From Paracoccaceae bacterium (GTDB lineage: Bacteria > Pseudomonadota > Alphaproteobacteria > Rhodobacterales > Rhodobacteraceae): a stretch of DNA of 64,000 nucleotides. The translations under genes were made by a program, and so were the position numbers. Of the stretch, positions 57,698 to 64,000 are shown piece by piece. The notes under the pieces were generated by a model. The model was not told the DNA's origin, searched no databases, and was given only the letters and a program-made list of their open reading frames with translations. Where the stretch lies: contig JAPOXR010000061.1 in NCBI GenBank assembly GCA_026706985.1, positions 45,145 to 109,144 on the forward strand, in the 5' to 3' direction. Position 1 is the first letter of the stretch. Every line of letters begins with the position of its first letter.

Positions 57698-58234
57698 TCA
57701 CCGATGCGCTTCGCTGTCCTGGACCGGTTTTATTCTTTGCAGAAACGCGCCGATCACCTGCCTGTAGACATCGCTCTTGAAACTGACGGCATTCCCGATC
57801 ACCGCCTCGGGGCTGAGCCACTTCCAGTTTGAAAACTCTGGGTTAACGGTTTCGATATTCACATCTGAATCATGTCCGAGAAAGCGGAAGAGAAACCATT
57901 TCTGGCGCTGACCGCGGAAGCGGCCGCCCCAGAGCTGCGGAATCAGCTCCCCGGGCAAATCATAGGTGAGCCAATGGGGATATTCCGCTTCAACCGCGAT
58001 TACGCGGCCGCCGATGCCGGTTTCTTCCTCCAATTCGCGCTTCGCCGCGGTCAGCGCGTCCTCATGCGGATCGATGCCGCCCTGCGGCATCTGCCAGGCG
58101 GCAAATTCGCTGTCGATTCTCTGGGCTGCGAAGATCATCCCGTCCGGGTTGGCAAGCACGATTCCGACGCATGGCCGGTATGGAAGAGTTTCGACCCGCC
58201 GGGGCGCCGGCGGCGTTTTTGTGGACACGCTCAC
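57698..58234 (-). CDS. rppH: RNA pyrophosphohydrolase (Nudix)
   Basis: LPYRPCVGIVLANPDGMIFAAQRID...WQMPQGGIDPHEDALTAAKRELEEETGIGG (Nudix box). Confidence 0.94.
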   Translation of the reverse strand: MSVSTKTPPAPRRVETLPYRPCVGIVLANPDGMIFAAQRIDSEFAAWQMPQGGIDPHEDALTAAKRELEEETGIGGRVIAVEAEYPHWLTYDLPGELIPQLWGGRFRGQRQKWFLFRFLGHDSDVNIETVNPEFSNWKWLSPEAVIGNAVSFKSDVYRQVIGAFLQRIKPVQDSEAHR

Positions 58235-59547
58235 TGCTGCCTGAAAATATCAACTGCTGTCAGAACATCGATGGCATGGGAAAGCTGTGGATCCGTCAGG
58301 CGCAACTCCTCGATCACCTTTCTTTTCTCCGCATCCGCTTCAGCAGCTTCCTCATCATCCGGGTTTTCACTTTCGAGGCTGTTTCTCAGCTTGGCTTCAT
58401 TAATGACCCCCGCTTCCGGATCCTCGTCATCAATCAACTCCGTACGCCTATCCTGAACATAGATGTCAGGTACGATTCCCTCACCCTGGATGGATCTTCC
58501 GGCCGGCGTGTAATAGCGGGCTGTTGTCAGTTTGATGCCTCCATGCTCAGGACCGAGATTGATAATCTCCTGAACCGAACCCTTACCGTAGCTCTGGGTT
58601 CCTATGACGACAGCGCGTTTATGGTCCTGCAACGCACCGGCGACAATTTCGGAACCGGAGGCCGATCCGATATTGATCAACACAGCCATCGGTTTACCCT
58701 CAGCCAGATCACCGGCTTCCGCAGTGTAGTTTGATGTGCCGCCACTCTGCCTTCCACGCACCAGCACGATATCGCCGCGTTCAAGGAATGCGTCCGAAAT
58801 ATCAACCGCAGAGGTGAGAACACCGCCCGGATTGTTCCGCAAATCCAGAACCACACCCCGGACACTGTCCATGCCGCCGGCTTCTTCCGCCTGCTCGGCC
58901 ATCGCTTCGGCAAGATTGGCATGCGTGTTCTCGCTGAAGACAATCACGCGCACCACCATGATGTCAGAAACCATACGGGCTTTGACCGAGGTCAACTCAA
59001 TGATGTCGCGTATGATTTCAACCTCTATCGGCCCGTCCTCTCCCTCGCGTTCGATCGTCAGGACAATTTTTTCGCCCACCGGCCCGCGCATGATTTCAAC
59101 TGCCTCTTCCAACGTCAGGCCAAGCACAGACTCGCCATCAAGTTCGGTTATGTAATCGCCGGCGCGGACTCCGGCCTTGGCGGCAGGGGTATCATCAATC
59201 GGAGACACGACTTTGATCCAGCCATTTTCCATTGAGACTTCGATTCCGAGGCCGCCGAATTCACCGGTCGTCTGAATCTTCGTGCTGTCCATACGCTCCG
59301 GCGAAAGGTAGCTGGAATGGGGATCCAGCGAAGACAGCATGCCCTGCACCGCACCCTGAACCAATTCCAGGTCACCGATCTCTTCGACATATTCGTTACG
59401 GGCGATCTGGAATGCCCTGCTGAACAAATCCAAGGCTTCATAAACCGTGGATTCACTGTCTTCCTGGGCTGTCGACGAAGTCATCAGCCAAACTGAGGAC
59501 AGAATGGCTGCTCCTGCGAATAATGCGATCGGCGCGAGAAATCTCAT
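58231..59547 (-). CDS. S41-family C-terminal processing peptidase
   Basis: PDZ (GGLGIEVSMENGWIKVVSPIDDTPAAKAGVRAGDYITELDG); VRGVVLDLRNNPGGVLTSAVDISD; IGSASGSEIVAGALQDHKRAVVIGTQSYGKGSVQ. Confidence 0.95.
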   Translation of the reverse strand: MRFLAPIALFAGAAILSSVWLMTSSTAQEDSESTVYEALDLFSRAFQIARNEYVEEIGDLELVQGAVQGMLSSLDPHSSYLSPERMDSTKIQTTGEFGGLGIEVSMENGWIKVVSPIDDTPAAKAGVRAGDYITELDGESVLGLTLEEAVEIMRGPVGEKIVLTIEREGEDGPIEVEIIRDIIELTSVKARMVSDIMVVRVIVFSENTHANLAEAMAEQAEEAGGMDSVRGVVLDLRNNPGGVLTSAVDISDAFLERGDIVLVRGRQSGGTSNYTAEAGDLAEGKPMAVLINIGSASGSEIVAGALQDHKRAVVIGTQSYGKGSVQEIINLGPEHGGIKLTTARYYTPAGRSIQGEGIVPDIYVQDRRTELIDDEDPEAGVINEAKLRNSLESENPDDEEAAEADAEKRKVIEELRLTDPQLSHAIDVLTAVDIFRQQ

Positions 59548-59657
59548 TTCATTCCAATCCTGTAATCAATGCCGGAAATCGGTTCGGCGTGAAGTGTGCT
59601 TCTATCGGGCTGGGAACAACCTTTAAGCTTTGACACCTGACTTTCCAATCTCTCAAT

Positions 59658-61178
59658 TCACCGCAGCAGGCTTGTGCCGGTCATTGCGGCTGGCTTTTCC
59701 ATGTCCATCAGCTGCAGAATCGTCGGTGCCAGGTCAGACAAGGTACCCGGGTTCAGACAAACCCCGTCCGGCCCGCCGAACAATATCACCGGCACAGGAT
59801 TCATGGTATGGGCGGTGTGCGGCACCCCGGTCGCCGGGTCGATCATCATCTCACAATTTCCATGGTCCGCGGTCACAATCAGACGTCCGCCGACATCACT
59901 GATGGCGGAGAGGACAACTCCAAGCCCCCGGTCGGCGGCTTCGCAGGCCTTGACAGCGGCGGCGAGATTTCCGGTATGGCCCACCATGTCCGGATTAGCG
60001 AAATTGACGATGATCAGATCATGGCCGGCGCGCGTGGCGGCAGCGAATGAGCCGGCGACTTCAGCCGCTGCCATTTCCGGAGCCAGATCATAGGTCGCGA
60101 CCTGAGGACTCTGCGCCATATACCGCTCCTCTCCCGCGAACATTCTCTCCCTTCCACCGTTCAGGAAAAATGTCACATGCGGGTATTTTTCCGTCTCGGC
60201 GAGACGAAACTGGGTACGCCCGCCGGCGGCAACGCACTCGCCCAGGGTTTCCGTGATCACGGGCTTTTCAAATAATGCGCCGATCCAGTCCGGCATCCTG
60301 CTGAAATACGGAACCATGCCGAGCACCGCCCCCGGGCGGGAAGCGTGACCGGTTGCAAATTCGCTGAATTCCGGGTCCGCAAGCGCCGTCATCAGCTGCC
60401 GCACCCGGTCAGATCTGAAATTCGCCATCAGGAAACTGTCACCGCCGCTCAACCCGTCATATCGGTCAATCACAGTCGGCGTGAAGAATTCGTCACTCTC
60501 TCCGCGTTCGACCGCCTGGCGTACGGCGCCGGCGGCCGATCGGGCGTGTAACCCCTGCCCGAGGGCAATTGCCCTCCAGGCCTTGCCGATACGTGGCCAG
60601 CGCCGATCCCTGTCCATTGCAAAATAACGCCCGCACACGGTCGCAATCCGGCTTCCACGGGGCAGCGACTCCGCCAGCCGCGCCAGAAATTCCGGCGCCA
60701 TTCCGGGCAGGGAATCACGGCCATCGGTGAAAGCATGAACCAGCACCGGCACATCATGTGCGGCAATGGCCGTCGCCGCAGCGGCGATATGCGGAGTTAA
60801 AGCATGCACGCCGGTCTCGGTAACCAGACCGGCGATATGCACGGCACCGCCTTTACGACGCGCATGCTCCGCCAGGTCCCGCAGCCCCGGAAGTTCAGCG
60901 AAGCTGCCTGATTCAATGGCCGCATTGATGCGCTGCAACTCCATAGGCACCGTCCGCCCGGCACCGATATGCAAATGCCCGACTTCAGAGTTTCCGATGC
61001 TTCCCGGCGGCAGCCCGACGGCTTCACCATGCGTGCACAGTGTTGATCGGGGGCATGTTGCCCATAGACGGTCGAAATGAGGCGTGTGCGCCTTCGCTAT
61101 GGCATTTCCGTCCAGGGTATCGGACAGGCCCCACCCGTCAAGGATACAGAGCGCTGTGGTTTTCATCGCTAAATTCAT
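59658..61178 (-). CDS. gpmI: 2,3-bisphosphoglycerate-independent phosphoglycerate mutase
   Basis: LCILDGWGLSDTLDGNAIAKAHTPHFDRLWATCPRSTLCTHGEAVGLPPGSIGNSEVGHLHIGAGR; FANPDMVGHTGN; LIVTADHGNCEMM. Confidence 0.96.
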   Translation of the reverse strand: MNLAMKTTALCILDGWGLSDTLDGNAIAKAHTPHFDRLWATCPRSTLCTHGEAVGLPPGSIGNSEVGHLHIGAGRTVPMELQRINAAIESGSFAELPGLRDLAEHARRKGGAVHIAGLVTETGVHALTPHIAAAATAIAAHDVPVLVHAFTDGRDSLPGMAPEFLARLAESLPRGSRIATVCGRYFAMDRDRRWPRIGKAWRAIALGQGLHARSAAGAVRQAVERGESDEFFTPTVIDRYDGLSGGDSFLMANFRSDRVRQLMTALADPEFSEFATGHASRPGAVLGMVPYFSRMPDWIGALFEKPVITETLGECVAAGGRTQFRLAETEKYPHVTFFLNGGRERMFAGEERYMAQSPQVATYDLAPEMAAAEVAGSFAAATRAGHDLIIVNFANPDMVGHTGNLAAAVKACEAADRGLGVVLSAISDVGGRLIVTADHGNCEMMIDPATGVPHTAHTMNPVPVILFGGPDGVCLNPGTLSDLAPTILQLMDMEKPAAMTGTSLLR

Positions 61179-61206
61179 TCCCCGGCATCAACTCAGCCGG
61201 CCGTTT

Positions 61207-61653
61207 TCAACCGGCTTGCGACTCCTGCACGGCAGGCATCCAGAGTTTTTCCAGCTGATAAAATTCGCGCACTTCCGGTCGGAACACATGCACGACAGCG
61301 TCACCGGCATCAATCAACACCCAGTCTCCATTTTCCTTGCCTTCGACACGGGCCAGGATTCCAAGTCCGTGTTTCAGCCGCTCAATCAGTTTTTCGCTGA
61401 TTGAAATCACCTGACGGGTGGACCGGCCGGATGCGATGATCATGTGATCCGCCATATCCGACTTGCCATTCAGATCGATCTGAATGACCTCTTCAGCCTT
61501 ATCGTCATTGAGTGAGTTGAGGATCAATCCGACCAGTGACATTCGCTCCGGTCTCTCTTGAGCCGCGTTTTCCCCCGGCTCGTCAGCAGCCGCAAATCCG
61601 GCTGCGTGCGCAAGTTGCGACAGTTCAATTTCCTCCAAGCTGCTCCGCTGCAC
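61207..61653 (-). CDS. rsfS: Ribosome silencing factor (RsfS)
   Basis: IQIDLNGKSDMADHMIIASGRSTRQVISISEKLIERLKHG...GDWVLIDAGDAVVHVFRPEVREFYQLEKLW; start may be the internal Met at 61542. Confidence 0.94.
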   Translation of the reverse strand: MQRSSLEEIELSQLAHAAGFAAADEPGENAAQERPERMSLVGLILNSLNDDKAEEVIQIDLNGKSDMADHMIIASGRSTRQVISISEKLIERLKHGLGILARVEGKENGDWVLIDAGDAVVHVFRPEVREFYQLEKLWMPAVQESQAG

Positions 61654-61811
61654 CTGAGAATAATGGCAAGGAGGTGGAATTGCAAGTTTTCATGACCCCG
61701 ACGATCAATGATAATCGGCGCAGATAAACTATTAATATATTGTTTTTGTGAGTTTTTTGAGCATAGGCGCGACAATCTTCGTCTGTGTGGCCACACTTGA
61801 CGATAGCCGCT

Positions 61812-62996
61812 TCAGGAAAGAATGACCCACAGTGCCTCCAACCCGTGAAAATGGTATCGGTCGGCGTATGTAGGTGGTTCCGCAAGCGCCAGTTTCGGGC
61901 AGCGTTCAAACAAAGCCGACAGGCCGACCGCCAACTCGAGACGGGCCAGCGGCGCACCGACACAAAAGTGGATTCCGGCACCGAACGAAGTATGCGTGCG
62001 CTGCCGTCGGCCGGGGTCAAACCGTGCAGGCTGATCAAAAATTTCGGGATCGCGGTTGGCGGCCGCAAGCACAAGTGCGACCATATCGCCGCGGTGGAAT
62101 TCGTGACCGAACATCTCCTGGTCTGATTTCGCCCATCGCTCGAAGATATGCAGTGGTGGATCATAACGAAGAATTTCCTCGACCGTTGCCTCACGCATAT
62201 CACTGGACAGAATCTCCGCCGGATCCAACCCTGATTCCAGAATAGTCTTCACCCCATTACCCATGGCATTCGCGGTGGCTTCGTGGCCGGCATTCATCAG
62301 CAGAATGCAGTTTGAGATCATCTCTTCGTTGGTCAGTCGCTGCTCATTGTCCCTGGCCGCGATCAGGCTCGAGATCAGGTCATCGGAAGGGTTTTGCCGC
62401 CGGGCGTCGATTTCACCCTGCATGAATTCAGTGAACTCGGCGGCAGCGCATGCCGCGCGGTCTTCTATCTCCCGGTCGCGGCGTGCCTGGTACATTGCCA
62501 CCATGTCATGTGACCATTCAAGCATCTGGGCGCACATTGCGGTCTGAACGCCGAGCAGTCTTGCGATCACCATGACCGGAAGGCTCTCGCAGAAATTTTT
62601 CTGCAGCTCGGCGGTTGCCGGCAGGCGGTCAATGAGCACGTGTGACAATTCACGTATTTCCGCTTCCATGGACGAGATCTGGCGCGATGTGAAAGCCCGG
62701 TTTACCAAGCCGCGCAGGCGGGTGTGCCGGGGTTGGTCAAGTTCAAGCATCGAATGCCTGTCGAGCCGCTCAAACGGCTCGAGTCTGGGTTCGGGGTGCG
62801 GCCGGGATTCCGCCGGGATTTCCCTTCCCCAATTGCGATCGCGGAAAAACCGGTTCACCGTGCGGTAGGACACAGCCGTCACCCAGCCGAATTCCTCCCA
62901 GTAAAACAGGTTACCCGCACCACGCACGCTCTCATAGAAAGGGTAAGGATTCTGAACAAAACCAACCTCAAGTGGAGACTGAAAGACGCGCCGCAT
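61812..62996 (-). CDS. Cytochrome P450
   Basis: Heme-binding motif FGAGIHFCVGAPLARLE; I-helix-like LLMNAGHEATANAMGNG; EEILRYDPPLHIFERWA. Confidence 0.95.
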   Translation of the reverse strand: MRRVFQSPLEVGFVQNPYPFYESVRGAGNLFYWEEFGWVTAVSYRTVNRFFRDRNWGREIPAESRPHPEPRLEPFERLDRHSMLELDQPRHTRLRGLVNRAFTSRQISSMEAEIRELSHVLIDRLPATAELQKNFCESLPVMVIARLLGVQTAMCAQMLEWSHDMVAMYQARRDREIEDRAACAAAEFTEFMQGEIDARRQNPSDDLISSLIAARDNEQRLTNEEMISNCILLMNAGHEATANAMGNGVKTILESGLDPAEILSSDMREATVEEILRYDPPLHIFERWAKSDQEMFGHEFHRGDMVALVLAAANRDPEIFDQPARFDPGRRQRTHTSFGAGIHFCVGAPLARLELAVGLSALFERCPKLALAEPPTYADRYHFHGLEALWVILS

Positions 62997-63087
62997 TTCT
63001 CACCGCCAGTACTTCCCGGTGATGATAATCGAAACTGGCATCGGGCGTAAATCAACAATAGGCTTCGAAGTTAAGGCTGTCGGTAGA

Positions 63088-64000
63088 CAGGGCTATCGCG
63101 TTTGGATTTTTCCGGGTTTGGCGTCCTTTGCGAGGTTCGATGCGGAGCTGATCAGTTTCAGCAGGAAGTCATTGTCCCATCCGGCTCTCATCAGCTTGCC
63201 GCGCATTGATTCCTTTTTCGCTGTCGGCGTGACCCGCGCCAGGTTGAGCGCCAGCTTCCGCATCAGCGCCAGGTTCTCCGGACCGTTGTCCTTCCGGTTG
63301 CGCAGGCTGTCCTCCCCCATGGTCACATCCAGTACCCAGTGGAGGGAATTCTCCACGGCCCAGTGCGAGCGCACCGTTTTCAGGAAGCGCTCCGGATCAA
63401 GTTTTTCGCTGAGAAGGAAGTAACGGGTGTCCGTGCTCTGTCTCCCCCTGCTCTCCCTCACCGCGGTGACTTTCCCGACAGCCTGAAGACCGGGCCAGTG
63501 ATGCCGGTCCTGCAGCATGTCGATGTCATGGCAGACAACCGCCTCACGGATCTCAATGCGGCCGTGATCCTTGTCCACGTCTTTGAAACACAACATCTTT
63601 TCCGCGTATTCCGGGTCCGCCATGTGGTACCGCACATCATCGTGGAGCGCCCCCTGGTTACCCTTGAGCGCCAGTGCGTAGTCGCCGTCTTTGGCAATGA
63701 TCTCCTCCGCGGTCGGACGCAGCGTGTGCATGGCGTCTACGGTCACCGTGCCGCCCCTGATATCCAGAAGATCCAGAAGCGCCGGCATCGCCGTGATCTC
63801 GTTCGATCTGCCCTCAACCTTCACCTGTCCGAGTGTCAGACGGGCACCGGCGGCGAAGGCGCTGACCACGTGCAGCGGCACACGCTCCGATGCGTCCTCA
63901 AAGGACCGCCTCAGCGTCTTGCCGTCGATGGCGATCACGTCCGTGCCGAGCCGCCGGGACCAGTCCTCCGCCAGACGGGTGAGCACCCCTCCCAGGCTGT
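63088..64000 (-). mobile_element. ISAs1-type insertion sequence, partial (runs off window)
   Basis: Transposase ORF open to the right edge; inferred terminus CAGGGCTATCGCG near 63088. Confidence 0.75.
63093..63986 (-). CDS. ISAs1-family transposase, partial at 5' end
   Basis: VIAIDGKTLRRSFEDASERVPLHVVSAFAAGARLTLGQVKVEGRSNEITAMPALLDLLDIRGGTVTVDAMHT; DYALALKGNQ; HWAVENSLHWVLDVTMGEDS. The frame probably continues beyond the window. Confidence 0.9.
   Translation of the reverse strand: MLTRLAEDWSRRLGTDVIAIDGKTLRRSFEDASERVPLHVVSAFAAGARLTLGQVKVEGRSNEITAMPALLDLLDIRGGTVTVDAMHTLRPTAEEIIAKDGDYALALKGNQGALHDDVRYHMADPEYAEKMLCFKDVDKDHGRIEIREAVVCHDIDMLQDRHHWPGLQAVGKVTAVRESRGRQSTDTRYFLLSEKLDPERFLKTVRSHWAVENSLHWVLDVTMGEDSLRNRKDNGPENLALMRKLALNLARVTPTAKKESMRGKLMRAGWDNDFLLKLISSASNLAKDAKPGKIQTR

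Noticed and set aside
1-64000. CRISPR array
   Set aside because: No regularly spaced repeats with spacers were seen; the only long direct repeat is the 170-bp IS target duplication.

Overview
Alphaproteobacterial-type chromosomal window with dense, mostly co-directional housekeeping operons. These include purA/DUF2842/TerB; a MalFGK-type ABC transporter with a divergent LysR regulator; phaR; murA-DUF2948-hisD-UPF0262-LMW phosphatase; tRNA-Arg(TCT); an ADP-ribosylglycohydrolase and a sirtuin; pckA; smpB; dapA; a lytic transglycosylase; mnmD plus an FAD oxidoreductase; dnaE2; and rppH-ctpA-gpmI-rsfS. Accessory DNA interrupts this backbone at several points. (1) About 12.4-14.9 kb carries an HsdR relic and a translationally coupled TIR-like/MTH538-type protein plus small membrane protein pair, a candidate minimal anti-phage module. 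(2) About 35.7-41.5 kb, between smpB and dapA, carries a ClpP-fold SDH-type protease, a small partner ORF and a 1262-aa SIR2-domain protein, a candidate defence island. (3) About 44.68-46.62 kb is an IS1634-type insertion flanked by ~170-bp direct repeats, whose long target duplication leaves both neighbouring convergent genes intact. (4) About 51.7-53.8 kb has a solitary P-loop ATPase next to a dnaE2 that lacks its expected C-terminal region. (5) An ISAs1-type element runs off the right edge. The ABC ATPase at 10.3-11.4 kb has a Walker A Lys->Asn change and an altered D-loop. All family calls come from reading the translated sequences; no database search was run.
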